Counted from the first letter of the stretch, positions 36,386 to 45,159 are shown. The stretch is 48,880 nt of DNA from Paenibacillus cisolokensis (GCF_018403665.1 NZ_BOVJ01000098.1:1-48880); one strand, 5' to 3'. Notes: generated from the letters alone by a model not told the origin. Numbers and translations are program-made.

Positions 36386-37411
36386 ATGACGGAATCGAAT
36401 TTGCAAGCGCTGCCGAAGCTTCACGAAGCGTTCAAGGATCAATTCTTGATCGGCGCGGCTATCAATCCGATGACGATCGAGAAGCAGCGAGAACTGCTTG
36501 CCTATCATTACAACAGCGTGACGGCGGAGAACGAGATGAAGTTTGAAAGCCTGCATCCGGAAGAGGGGCGATACACGTTCGAGCGTGCGGATCGCATTGC
36601 GGCGTTCGCCAAGGCGCACGGAATGGGGCTTCGCGGTCATACGCTCGTCTGGCATAACCAGACGCCGGGTTGGGTGTTCGAAGGCAAGGACGGCGGCACG
36701 GCTGACCGGGATACGCTGCTCGCCAGGATGAAGTCGCATATCGATACGGTCGTGACCCGGTACAAGGGGGAGATCTACGCGTGGGACGTCGTCAACGAAG
36801 CGGTATCCGACAAAGAAGGGGAGCAGCTCCGGCCGTCGAAATGGCTCGACATCGCGGGCGAGGATTTCATCGCCAAGGCGTTCGAATATGCACATGCCGC
36901 AGATCCGGGGGCGCTTCTGTTCTATAACGACTACAACGAATCCGTGCCAGCGAAGCGTGAGAAAATTTATGCCTTGGTCAAGTCGCTAAAGGAGAAGGGC
37001 GTGCCGATACACGGCGTCGGGCTGCAGGCGCACTGGAACTTGGAGCATCCGTCGATCGACCATATACGCGAGGCAATCGAGCGCTACGCCAGCCTCGATG
37101 TGCGGCTGCATGTTACCGAGCTGGACGTCTCTGTTTTTCTGCACGACGACCGGCGCACCGACTTGAAGGAACCGACGGCTGCGATGCTGGAACGGCAAGC
37201 GGAACGATACGGACAGTTGTTCCGGCTGCTTGCCGAATACCGGCAGCATATCGATTCCGTAACGTTCTGGGGAGCGGCAGACGACTTTACGTGGCTGGAC
37301 GGCTTCCCGGTGCGCGGACGAAAAAACTGGCCGTTCCTGTTCGATACGAACCACAAGCCCAAGCAGTCGTTCTGGAACGCCCTCGAGGCCGCGAAGACGG
37401 GGGCGCGATAA
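36386..37411 (+). CDS. Cytosolic GH10 xylanase
   Basis: A 341-residue GH10 enzyme without signal peptide (MTESNLQALPKLHEAFKDQF). The acid/base is E138 (WDVVNEA), the nucleophile E245 (VTELDVS), and GHTLVWHNQTPGW is the usual barrel motif. Length and lack of export match intracellular xylanases of Paenibacillus and Geobacillus that shorten imported, often branched, xylo-oligosaccharides. AAGGAAGGAG (36367-36376) supports the ATG. The GH43 gene starts 3 bases after its stop, so the two form one unit. Confidence 0.95.
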   Translation: MTESNLQALPKLHEAFKDQFLIGAAINPMTIEKQRELLAYHYNSVTAENEMKFESLHPEEGRYTFERADRIAAFAKAHGMGLRGHTLVWHNQTPGWVFEGKDGGTADRDTLLARMKSHIDTVVTRYKGEIYAWDVVNEAVSDKEGEQLRPSKWLDIAGEDFIAKAFEYAHAADPGALLFYNDYNESVPAKREKIYALVKSLKEKGVPIHGVGLQAHWNLEHPSIDHIREAIERYASLDVRLHVTELDVSVFLHDDRRTDLKEPTAAMLERQAERYGQLFRLLAEYRQHIDSVTFWGAADDFTWLDGFPVRGRKNWPFLFDTNHKPKQSFWNALEAAKTGAR

Positions 37412-37414
37412 GCG

Positions 37415-38935
37415 ATGGACAAGACGACGATTACGAGTCCGGTCATCTGGGCCGACGTGCCGGACGTCAGCGTTATCCGCGTCGGGACAACATTCTATAT
37501 GGTCAGCACGAGCATGCATTCGATGCCGGGCTGTCCAATCATGAAGTCGGAAAACTTGAAGGACTGGGAACTTGTGAACTATGTCTTCGATACGCTAGAG
37601 GACAACGACGCGCACAATTTGCTCGACGGCAAAGGCATTTACGGCAAAGGCTCGTGGGCTGCCAGCCTGCGTTACCATAACGGAACGTATTATGTCGGTT
37701 TTTCGTGCAACGATATGAACCGATTCTACGTCTACCGAACGAACGACATCGAGAACGGGCGGTGGGAACGATCCGTTCTCGGCGGCCTTCACCATGACCC
37801 GGGCTTGCTGTTCGATGACGACGGTCGCGTCTACGTCTTCTACGGCAACGGCGATATCCGCATCGCGGAGCTGACGCCGGATGCGACGGCGCTGAAGCCG
37901 TGCGGCATCAATCGCTTGCTGTTCGAGACAGAGCGGGAAGGGATCGGTCTGCGCTGCGAAGGCTGCCATGCGTATAAACTGAACGGTTATTATTATTTGT
38001 TCTTCATCGAATGGCCGAATTCCGGCAACCGCCGCCGCCGACAGCTCGTCTATCGTTCGAAGGAATTGCTGGGACCGTACGAGCGCCGGATCGTGCTCGA
38101 CGACGACATGGGCTACCTCAACAACGGCGTCGCGCAAGGCGGCATCGTCGACACGCCGGCGGGCGAATGGTATGCCGTTCTGTTCCAGGATCATGACGCC
38201 GTCGGCCGTATACCTTGCGTCGTGCCGGTTCGATGGGAGGACGATTGGCCGGTGTTCGGCGCGGAGGGCAAGGCACCGCGGGCGTTCGAAGCGTTGCTGC
38301 CGGACGCGGAACCGACACCGCTCGTCATTAGCGACGACTTCGACTATGCCGAGAACAAATTGGCGCTAAACTGGCAATGGAACCATAATCCCGACAACCG
38401 GCTGTGGTCGGTCACGGCGCGTCCGGGGCATCTGCGGCTGACGACGGGACGTCCGGCGCGCAGCGTTGAGTTCGCGCGCAACACGTTGACGCAGCGGACG
38501 GAAGGGCCGCGCTGCGCGGCGACGGCATCGATGGACGTCTCTCGCATGAAGCCGGGCGACCGAGCCGGCATGGTCGCGCTGCAACGTCATTTCGGCACCG
38601 TCGGCATGCAGGTAGACGAAGACGGCAGCCGTTACGTCGCGATGACCGCGGCAGCGGAAGACGGCGCCGAAGCAACGGTCGAGCGCATCCGATACGAGGG
38701 CGGCGCGATTTTCCTGAGGATCGCATTCGACTTCGAGAACAGCGCGGATCAGGCCGAGTTCTATTACTCCGCGGACGGCGAAAACTGGCATCCGATCGGC
38801 CGCCGGCTGCAGTTGAAATATACGTTGGATCACTTTATGGGCTGCCGGATCGGGTTGTACAACTATGCGACGAAGGAAGCCGGCGGATACGTCGACTTCG
38901 ATCATTTCCGTTATTGCAAGCAGAGCGGTTCCTAA
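37415..38935 (+). CDS. Cytosolic GH43 beta-xylosidase/arabinofuranosidase
   Basis: A 506-residue GH43 enzyme without signal peptide. The five-bladed propeller takes up about 1-300: the base is probably D17 (PDVSVIRVG), the pKa-modulating Asp is D128 (HHDPGLLFDDDG) and the acid is E182 (CEGCHAYKLNGYY). About 305-500 is a concanavalin-like C-terminal domain (DDFDYAENKLALNWQWNHN to FDHFRYCK) typical of this GH43 group, which often lines the active site. It should release xylose or arabinose from the short products of the neighbouring xylanase. A terminator follows. Confidence 0.9.
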   Translation: MDKTTITSPVIWADVPDVSVIRVGTTFYMVSTSMHSMPGCPIMKSENLKDWELVNYVFDTLEDNDAHNLLDGKGIYGKGSWAASLRYHNGTYYVGFSCNDMNRFYVYRTNDIENGRWERSVLGGLHHDPGLLFDDDGRVYVFYGNGDIRIAELTPDATALKPCGINRLLFETEREGIGLRCEGCHAYKLNGYYYLFFIEWPNSGNRRRRQLVYRSKELLGPYERRIVLDDDMGYLNNGVAQGGIVDTPAGEWYAVLFQDHDAVGRIPCVVPVRWEDDWPVFGAEGKAPRAFEALLPDAEPTPLVISDDFDYAENKLALNWQWNHNPDNRLWSVTARPGHLRLTTGRPARSVEFARNTLTQRTEGPRCAATASMDVSRMKPGDRAGMVALQRHFGTVGMQVDEDGSRYVAMTAAAEDGAEATVERIRYEGGAIFLRIAFDFENSADQAEFYYSADGENWHPIGRRLQLKYTLDHFMGCRIGLYNYATKEAGGYVDFDHFRYCKQSGS

Positions 38936-38949
38936 AACATGACGAGAAG

Positions 38950-38981
38950 AACGGCAGTCCGGCCTTATTCCGGCTGCCGTT
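38950..38981 (+). terminator. Terminator of the xylanase-xylosidase genes
   Basis: AACGGCAG (38950-38957) plus CCGG (38959-38962) pair with CCGG (38970-38973) plus CTGCCGTT (38974-38981), with one bulged T. Only a short T stretch follows. It lies 15 bases after the GH43 stop codon. Confidence 0.7.
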
Positions 38982-39036
38982 TCCCGTGAGAAGCACAGGA
39001 GAGCGGCGAACGCGCGCTCAGACGGAGGTGGACACG

Positions 39037-40928
39037 ATGAGTCCGGTTAAACGTTACATGCTGTGGGCCAGGTCATATTGGTGGATGATCGGCTTTATCA
39101 TCCTGCTCGGCATCTTGCAATTCGCCGGTCCGCTATCGCTCCCTCTCTTCACCCAGACGTTGATCGACGACGTGCTGGCGGGTAAGAGCGGTCCCGGCTT
39201 GTACGAGACGGTCGGTTGGATGGCCGCCATCCTGTTCGCCGGCGTAGCCGTCAACTTCGCGCGCAATTACAGCTCCGCCATTCTGGGTAACCGCATGATG
39301 ATGAAGCTGCGCCGTGAACTGTACGACCATCTGCAGCGCATGTCCGTCGGCTTCTACGAGCAGCGGCAAGTCGGAGCGCTGTCGTCTCGCGTCATTCACG
39401 ACATCGGCGGAGCGCAGAATTTGGTCGGTGGCGGCATCATCAACCTGGTGCTCGATCTGCTGCTCGTAGGGTTCGCGGCGGTGCTGCTGTTCCGCATGAA
39501 TGCGATGCTGGCGTTAATTTCGCTCGCGATTATGCCGTTCTATTATTTGTCCTTCACAAACATGAATGTCCGAATCCGGCTCGCCTGGCGGGCGGTTCAC
39601 CGCCAGCTTGAACGCGTATCCGGCACGCTTGTCGAACGGATGGGCGGCATTCGGGTCGTGCAGGCGTTCAACGGCGAGAAGCTGGAGAAGGAACGGTTCG
39701 AGCGGCAGACGAAGCAGCATTACAAGCATACGGTCGCGGCGATGTTGTATTCGAACACCTTAGGCCGGCTCAGCGAATCGTTCGCCCACGCGGGCGGTCT
39801 GCTGATTTGGCTCGTCGGGGGCGGGCTCGTCTGCGCGGACAGATGACCGCGGGCGAGATCGTCGCGTTCAACATGCTGCTCGGCAACCTGTACGGGCCGA
39901 TTCAACGGTTCGCCGATGTCAACGTGACAATCCAGAACGCGATCACGAACATCGAGCGCGTGTTTGAGTTGTTCGACGAGCAGCCCGACGTTGTCGAGAA
40001 GGCGCAAGCTCGGCCGATACCAAACTGCCGGGGAGTCGTCGAATTCGACCGCGTTACGTACACGTACACGATGCGAAACTTCGTCTTCCCTGACGGCAAG
40101 GGGTGGGGGCAGCAGCCTGAGATTATCGAGCGCGAGCAGCCGCCGGGAAAGTTCTTCTGGAAACCGACGAATATGCGGCCGAAGCCGCCCGAAGTTCGTC
40201 TCGAGGAACGGCGCGGCATCGCGGACGTCACGTTCCGGGCGGACGCTGGGCAGACGATTGCGCTCGTCGGTCCGAGCGGCGCGGGCAAGACGACGATCGC
40301 CAACATGATTCCGCGGTTCTACGATCCTGCAGCGGGCGTGGTGCTGATCGACGGGGCAGACATTCGGGAATATCGGTTGGACGACCTTCGCAAGCATATC
40401 GCGATCGTGCTCCAGGACAACATCCTGTTCTCCGGAACGATTCGGGAAAATCTCGTCTACGGCCGGCCGAACGCGACGGAAGCGGATTTGATCGGGGCGG
40501 CGCAATCGGCCAACGCGCACGAATTTATCATGCAGTTCAAGGACGGCTACGACACGGTTATCGGCGAGCGCGGGATGCGGCTGTCGGGCGGGCAGAAGCA
40601 GCGGCTCGCCATCGCCCGGGCGCTCTTGAAGGACCCGCGCATCTTGATTCTCGACGAGGCGACGTCGGCGCTCGACTCGGAATCGGAGGCGCTCGTGACC
40701 GAAGCGCTGGAACGGCTAATGCAGGGACGCACGACGTTCATCATCGCCCATCGGCTGGCGACGGTCGTGCGGGCGGATCAAATTCTGGTCGTCGACGAAG
40801 GCATGATCGTGCAGCGCGGTACGCACCGCCAGCTGCTGCAGGAGGGCGGACTGTATCGGAAGCTTTACGAACAGCAGCTGAAGGCGATGCGGCCGGAGGA
40901 ATTGGCGTCTAAAAGTACAAGATCATGA
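39037..40928 (+). CDS. MsbA/LmrA-type ABC exporter with frameshift and NBD insertion
   Basis: One half-transporter of about 630 residues, read in two frames. The first (from ATG 39037, site GGAGG at 39024-39028) has the six-helix exporter domain and ends at 39846. The second picks up with LRGQMTAGEIVAFNMLLGNL and carries the ATPase. One missing base near 39830 joins them as GGGLVLRGQMTAGE. The ATPase has Walker A GPSGAGKTT, signature LSGGQKQRLAIARAL and Walker B ILILDEATSALD. Between FDRVTYTYT and GIADVTFRADAG lie about 48 extra residues rich in P, K, R and W (about 40066-40215) where relatives have fewer than ten. The substrate is unknown. It is separated from the xylan genes by a terminator. 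Confidence 0.88.
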
Positions 40929-40949
40929 CGGAAGGAAGGTACGCTGGCG

Positions 40950-41000
40950 ATGAACCGACCTCTAACTCATGCTCATTGCGAAGACAAACCTTTTATATGA
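40950..41000 (+). pseudogene. Start of a lost gene at a deletion scar
   Basis: GGAAGGAAGG and an ATG at 40950 open a 16-codon frame (MNRPLTHAHCEDKPFI) ended by TGA. It looks like the true beginning of a gene whose rest is gone. Directly after it is the hairpin ATATGAA-TTCGTT-TTCATAT (40995-41014), and the enolase-superfamily remnant begins at 41022. I do not recognise the lost gene with confidence. Confidence 0.35.
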
Positions 41001-41021
41001 ATTCGTTTTCATATGGTGTGA

Positions 41022-41564
41022 TGGGATGGGACTGCCGCCAAACATCATGTCTATTTCTTCGAAGAACCGATCGCTCCCGAGAACGCTGCCGCCTATAAAA
41101 GAATCCGCGAGAATTCAAGTAATGTGCCGATAGCGGCCGGTGAGCGCCTGTTTACCCGTTTCGAGTACCGCGAGGTGGTCGAAAATCAGTTGATCGATTT
41201 TGCCCAGCCCGCTATTTGCCACTGCGGAGGCATTACGGAGATCCGTAAAATCGCTTCGATGGTGGAGCCGTATCATATCAAGCTTGCGCCTCACAATCCC
41301 AACGGACCGGTTGCTACGGCGGCGAGCCTGCATGTCAGCGCAGCCACGCAAAATTTCGCGATTCCGGAGTTTGCGGCCCATTCGGTATACGCACGGCCGG
41401 ATATCTGCAATTTGTCGTTCAAACCGGAGAACGGTTTTTTTGCTTTGCCGGAAGGGCCGGGCCTCGGCATCGAGCTTAATGAAGAGGCATTCGAGAAATA
41501 CCCATATACCTTCAAGCAGCACGAGCCTGGTTATAACCCGGATGGAAGCGTCGCGGAAATTTAG
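41022..41564 (+). pseudogene. Enolase-superfamily dehydratase, C-terminal remnant
   Basis: The C-terminal half of a mandelate racemase/galactonate dehydratase-type enzyme, which removes water from sugar acids. VYFFEEPIAPENAAAYKRI, PIAAGERLFTRFEYREVV, DFAQPAICHCGGITEIRKIA and KLAPHNPNGPVATAASLHV are typical barrel segments. The capping domain and first metal-binding part are missing: an in-frame TGA (41019-41021) lies right before the conserved sequence. The first ATG-like codon inside is part of the barrel, so I call it a 5'-truncated remnant. It is visibly less GC-rich than its neighbours. Confidence 0.82.
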
Positions 41565-41588
41565 AAGCAGCTTTCATTAGGAATAGCG

Positions 41589-41604
41589 CTGCATAATTAT
41601 GCAG
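41589..41604. repeat. 16-bp perfect palindrome
   Basis: CTGCATAATTATGCAG reads the same on both strands. It lies 25 bases after the dehydratase remnant. It could be a binding site for a dimeric regulator or part of an old terminator. Confidence 0.4.
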
Positions 41605-41618
41605 ACGGCTTTGAGGGT

Positions 41619-41683
41619 ATTATCAGAAATTATGAGCAAAGGGGATGTTAAGGCTCATTTCGCGACAGTCATTATCAGAAATT
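41619..41683. repeat. 13-bp direct repeat ATTATCAGAAATT
   Basis: ATTATCAGAAATT occurs at 41619-41631 and 41671-41683. A shorter relative (ATCATCAGAAA) lies at about 41761. The block is AT-rich and lies between the dehydratase remnant and the ECF41-type promoter. I see no gene in 41565-41846. Confidence 0.4.
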
Positions 41684-41786
41684 GTGGAATCGCCCCTTGA
41701 CAAACCAAGCTTTTTCAACTTCATTTTCTCTGAAAATATGATTTCACCCAACTGTTCGTCATCATCAGAAAAAACATCCTGAAAGC

Positions 41787-41813
41787 TGTCACACTTCGCC
41801 CCCCTTGCCCGTC
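41787..41813 (+). promoter_or_regulatory. ECF41-type promoter
   Basis: TGTCACA (41787-41793), 16 bases, then CGTC (41810-41813) is the described ECF41 target pattern. It lies 33 bp before the oxidoreductase gene whose operon ends with an ECF41 sigma factor, so the sigma factor should control its own operon. Confidence 0.8.
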
Positions 41814-41846
41814 ATACGGTCAAACGATCGAAAGGAATGATAGCAG

Positions 41847-43151
41847 ATGCAAAAGGTTGATGTAGCTATCGTGGGCGGGGGTGTGGCCGGACTGACGGCG
41901 GCCGTCTATGCCGCAAGGGTGGGCAAAAAGACGGCCGTTATCGAAAAAGGGGAGCGTTTCGGCGGCCGGGCCGTGACCGTCAAGAAGAAAGGCGCATATT
42001 TCAGCCTCGGCGGGCATGCTCTGTATAGAGGAGACGCATACGACACGTTTCGCGAGCTGGGGCTGCGCTTGCAGGGCGGGTGGGCCTCGGCCGACGCTTG
42101 GGGGATATGGAAAGGGAAGCTGCTTGCGCTCCCTACGGGGGTCAAATCGTTGTTCGCCACTCCTTTCCTGTCGTGGAAAGGAAAGCTGGAGCTGGCATCC
42201 TGGCTCGCAAAGCTCGGCAAGCTGGACACCTATCGGTACGAGCGGACCAGCCTCCGGGAATGGATCGAAGGGAATATGCGCGACCCGATGGTGCGGCATC
42301 TGTTCTACGCATTGCTGCGCACCAGTTTTGTGACGGCACCCGACTTGCTGGCTGCGGGCCCTGTATTGCGGCATCTGCAGAATGCCGTTCGGGGAATCCT
42401 GTATTTGGACCGAGGGTTTGGATCGATCGTCGAGGAATTGTCGGAGACCGCGGCGGGGCTCGGCGTGAAGCTGCTCGCCGACAGCAAGGCGGTTGCGGTC
42501 GAGCACCGCGAAGGCTCCGTACGGCATGTCCGATGCGAGGACGGTACGATCATCGAGGCGGCGAACGTTGTGCTCGCGGTTCCGCCCGCGGCCGCCTGCC
42601 GGCTTGTGCCCGGCGCGGATGCGACCGCTCTGAAGACGTGGAAAGAGCAGGTGATCGAAGTGACGGCCGCCTGTCTCGATGTCGCCTTGCGGCGTCTTCC
42701 CGATCCGAAGCGGCAGCTCGTGTACGGCATCGACCAAACGGTCTTTCTGTCGAACCAGTCGCGCGCGGCTCACTTGAGCGACGACGGAGCGCAGGTCGTA
42801 GCCGTCATCAAGTACCAGGGCAAAGAGACGGATGCGGACCGGGATTTGCGGGACCTGGAACAGACGCTGGATCTCGTTCAGCCGGGCTGGAGAAGCGAAT
42901 TGATCGTCAAGCAATATTTGCCGAAAATTACGGTTAGCCACGATTTCATGCATATGAAGCGCCGGGAGAATCCCGGTCCGGCCGTCCCGCAAATCGAAGG
43001 CTTGTATGTGGCAGGAGAATGGGCGTCGCACGGTGAAGTATTGGCGGATGCCGCAACCGCAAGCGCGAAGAGGGCTGTCCGGCATCTTTTATCCCGGGAA
43101 AGCAAGGAGACGATGGCCGATGGAAATCGAAGCTTTGTATCACGAATATAA
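41847..43151 (+). CDS. FAD-dependent oxidoreductase, phytoene-desaturase-like
   Basis: A 434-residue flavoprotein. It starts with the dinucleotide-binding motif VAIVGGGVAGLTAAVYAAR and continues with EKGERFGGRAVTVKKKGAYF, as in amine oxidase/phytoene-desaturase-type enzymes. The C-terminal FAD motif is GLYVAGEWASHGEVLADAA. The substrate is unknown. The ribosome site is AAAGGA (41831-41836). The sigma factor gene overlaps its end by 32 bases. ECF41 sigma factors are commonly paired with an oxidoreductase, carboxymuconolactone decarboxylase or epimerase gene, and this enzyme fits that role. Confidence 0.88.
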   Translation: MQKVDVAIVGGGVAGLTAAVYAARVGKKTAVIEKGERFGGRAVTVKKKGAYFSLGGHALYRGDAYDTFRELGLRLQGGWASADAWGIWKGKLLALPTGVKSLFATPFLSWKGKLELASWLAKLGKLDTYRYERTSLREWIEGNMRDPMVRHLFYALLRTSFVTAPDLLAAGPVLRHLQNAVRGILYLDRGFGSIVEELSETAAGLGVKLLADSKAVAVEHREGSVRHVRCEDGTIIEAANVVLAVPPAAACRLVPGADATALKTWKEQVIEVTAACLDVALRRLPDPKRQLVYGIDQTVFLSNQSRAAHLSDDGAQVVAVIKYQGKETDADRDLRDLEQTLDLVQPGWRSELIVKQYLPKITVSHDFMHMKRRENPGPAVPQIEGLYVAGEWASHGEVLADAATASAKRAVRHLLSRESKETMADGNRSFVSRI

Positions 43152-43977
43152 AACGCCTCTTTTCTCGCTGGCTTACCGCATGTTGGGGAGCGTGATGGAT
43201 GCGGAGGACGTCGTGCAGGACGCGTTTCTGAGCTACGATCAATTGCCGGACCGCAGCGCTATCCGGAACGAAAGAGCCTACTTGTACAAAATTGTCACGA
43301 ACCGCTGTCTTGATCTGCTGCGCTCCTCGGCCAGGAAACGGGAGCTGTACGTCGGACCATGGCTTCCGGAGCCGCTGATCGATAACGGTTCGATCGATCC
43401 TTCTGACGAATATTTGCAGCGGGAATCGATATCCACCGCTTACCTTTTGCTGCTGCAGCAGCTGGGCGCGGTGGAGAGAGCGGTGTTCTTGCTGCGCGAA
43501 ATTTTCCATTATTCGTTCGGCGAAATTTCGGAGATCGTCGGCAAAAGTAGCGTCAACTGCCGCCAAATTTTCCATCGCGCCCGGAACAGCATTCATTTCG
43601 ATCCCGCCGAACATCCGCCGCTCCCGATCGCCGAGGAAAAGATCAAGGCGTTCGTGAATTCCATGTTCGAAGGGAATATGCGAAAGCTGCTGGAGCTGGT
43701 CGGCGAAAATGTCGTGATGTATTCCGACGGCGGAGGCAAAGCGAAGGCCGCACAAGTGCCTGTGGCCGGCTTCGATTTGGTCTTCAAACTGATTCAAAAT
43801 TTGCTCAAGATGTACGAAGGGAGATTTGCGCTCGACTTTTTGCTCGTAAACGGTTCGCCGGGATTAATGCTCGTCACGGACGACGGCGATCGGCACGTCT
43901 ATTCCTTCGCTTTCCGCCACGGCAAGATACGAAGCATCTATTCCGTGGCGAATCCGGATAAATTGCGGCATCTATAG
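43120..43977 (+). CDS. ECF41-family sigma factor (SigJ-like)
   Basis: A 285-residue sigma factor. Region 2 takes up about 5-70 (AEDVVQDAFLSY) and region 4 about 105-155. A SnoaL-like C-terminal extension follows. The family's three marker motifs are all present: WLPEP (81-85), DGGGK (203-207) and NPDKL (278-282). In this family the extension acts as a built-in modulator instead of a separate anti-sigma factor. ATG 43120 follows AAGGAGA (43104-43110) and lies within the oxidoreductase gene end; earlier in-frame codons would overlap it deeply. The promoter TGTCACA-N16-CGTC before the operon fits auto-control. The inducing signal is unknown. Confidence 0.94.
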   Translation: MEIEALYHEYKTPLFSLAYRMLGSVMDAEDVVQDAFLSYDQLPDRSAIRNERAYLYKIVTNRCLDLLRSSARKRELYVGPWLPEPLIDNGSIDPSDEYLQRESISTAYLLLLQQLGAVERAVFLLREIFHYSFGEISEIVGKSSVNCRQIFHRARNSIHFDPAEHPPLPIAEEKIKAFVNSMFEGNMRKLLELVGENVVMYSDGGGKAKAAQVPVAGFDLVFKLIQNLLKMYEGRFALDFLLVNGSPGLMLVTDDGDRHVYSFAFRHGKIRSIYSVANPDKLRHL

Positions 43978-44224
43978 CTGTAGCCCGCGGGCGGGAGGAC
44001 GGAAAGCGGCTTCCTTCTCCCGCCGTTACCATGGCGTCGTCGCCCGATTCTATCTCGCTTGCGACCTGAACCGAGCCGGTTCCGGCCGTTCCCTCCGTCC
44101 GCCTGTTCCGCTCCCGATCAACCCGCACCCGTCCCTTGCCGAGTACGCCGATTTTGATGATTGTGCCGGTTTCGGCCTCGTTTCTTGCTACCTGGTTCAG
44201 TCCGGTTTGCGCGCGGTTGCCCAT
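43874..44224 (-). CDS. Possible small hypothetical protein
   Basis: The stretch 43978-44453 has no plus-strand gene. On the minus strand from ATG 44224 the translation looks natural: TGLNQVARNEAETGTIIKIG, VLGKGRVRVDRERN, then TGSVQVASEIESGDDAMVT. I do not recognise a family. The in-frame sequence extends upstream (ENNDRKQQTVD) toward a good site GAGGAG (44255-44260), which is followed by ATC, not a start codon. A lost base in an original ATG there is possible. The last third runs antisense to the sigma factor and is probably not real coding. A hairpin (43990-43997 with 44017-44024) lies where the gene might naturally end. Confidence 0.35.
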   Translation of the reverse strand: MGNRAQTGLNQVARNEAETGTIIKIGVLGKGRVRVDRERNRRTEGTAGTGSVQVASEIESGDDAMVTAGEGSRFPSSRPRATAIDAAIYPDSPRNRCFVSCRGGKRRNRRADRRRP

Positions 44225-44453
44225 ATCTACGGTTTGCTGCTTCCGATCGTTGTTCTCCTCAGTTTAAAGACTACACCCTTTTATTTCCGATTCCGACTCG
44301 CCTATAACAGACAACGTATAACCAAAGCCGGTGTCTTTTAGTGCCGTGCCGGTCGGAACGCAGGTTTCGCGCACGAGCCGCACTCTCCTTCATGTAAATA
44401 TATCGAGGCTCCTCCGGCGCTCCGACAATATGACAGAATATGACTTGTTCGAA

Positions 44454-44939
44454 TTATTTGTTCGGGACCTGCCGCTCGCTTTTCCTCTCAAGCAATTCCG
44501 CCTGGCGCACGAGCACCTGGCAGGCTCTGTCGACATAATCGAGGATGATGCGCAGCTCTTCCGGTCGGTACCGCGCATGAAGCTCGGACATGGCCTCGCC
44601 CAGAGGGCCGAACACGTCGTGAAGCGGACGCAAATTTTCATAGACCGGTTCGACAAGGACGACCCGCCGGTCGGCAGGATCTTTGACCCGGCGGATATAC
44701 CCCGCTTCCTCCAGCCGATTCAGCACGCTTGTGATCGCGCCCGTCGTCAGCTTCGTCAATTCGGCCAGTTGTCCGGCCGTCACCCGGCCCTTGCCGAGCA
44801 CCAGGTCCAGGCATTTGTGATCCGTAATGTTGAGCCCCAGATAGGCGGCGACGTTCTGATGAAACAATACGGTTTGGGTAGAGAGCCGCTTGGAGGCGTC
44901 CAGCAGCTCCCGGTTCAGTTTCTCTTTCGAGCCGTTCAT
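44454..44939 (-). CDS. MarR-family regulator
   Basis: A 161-residue winged-helix repressor. The recognition helix and wing are TAGQLAELTKLTTGAITSVL and KDPADRRVVLVEP, with the DPADRR wing motif typical of the family. The ends are helical, as needed for the dimer. GGGGG lies 7-8 bases before ATG 44939; an earlier ATG at 44960 has no such site. It is divergent from the flavin monooxygenase gene, and a perfect 23-bp dyad lies before that gene. It most likely represses the monooxygenase and responds to a phenolic or other small compound (inference). Confidence 0.9.
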   Translation of the reverse strand: MNGSKEKLNRELLDASKRLSTQTVLFHQNVAAYLGLNITDHKCLDLVLGKGRVTAGQLAELTKLTTGAITSVLNRLEEAGYIRRVKDPADRRVVLVEPVYENLRPLHDVFGPLGEAMSELHARYRPEELRIILDYVDRACQVLVRQAELLERKSERQVPNK

Positions 44940-44968
44940 GAGGTTTCCCCCGTTCCGCAATATACCCG

Positions 44969-44977
44969 ATTATAGCA
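44969..44977 (-). promoter_or_regulatory. Extended -10 of the MarR gene
   Basis: On the minus strand TGCTATAAT is a perfect -10 with the TGn extension, 30 bases before the MarR start codon. No good -35 is visible, which an extended -10 tolerates. Confidence 0.5.
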
Positions 44978-45136
44978 CAACCGCCGGACGGTTGCCGAGA
45001 CTGCTTGCTTTGAGCGTACTCGGCATCCGACCCGGGACCGGGGGCAAAATCGGTCTCGGGAAGTTGTCGGAACCCGAGCCGCATGCCGTACAATAGAAGC
45101 AGCCGTACAAAATCGGTATAACAGGTACGTAACTAC

Positions 45137-45159
45137 GATATCTTAATTTTTAAGATATC
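45137..45159. promoter_or_regulatory. Operator dyad for the MarR regulator
   Basis: GATATCTTAA (45137-45146) and TTAAGATATC (45150-45159) are exact inverted halves around TTT. Size and AT-rich form match MarR-family operators. It lies 33 bp before the monooxygenase start, so a bound dimer would block that gene. Confidence 0.7.
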
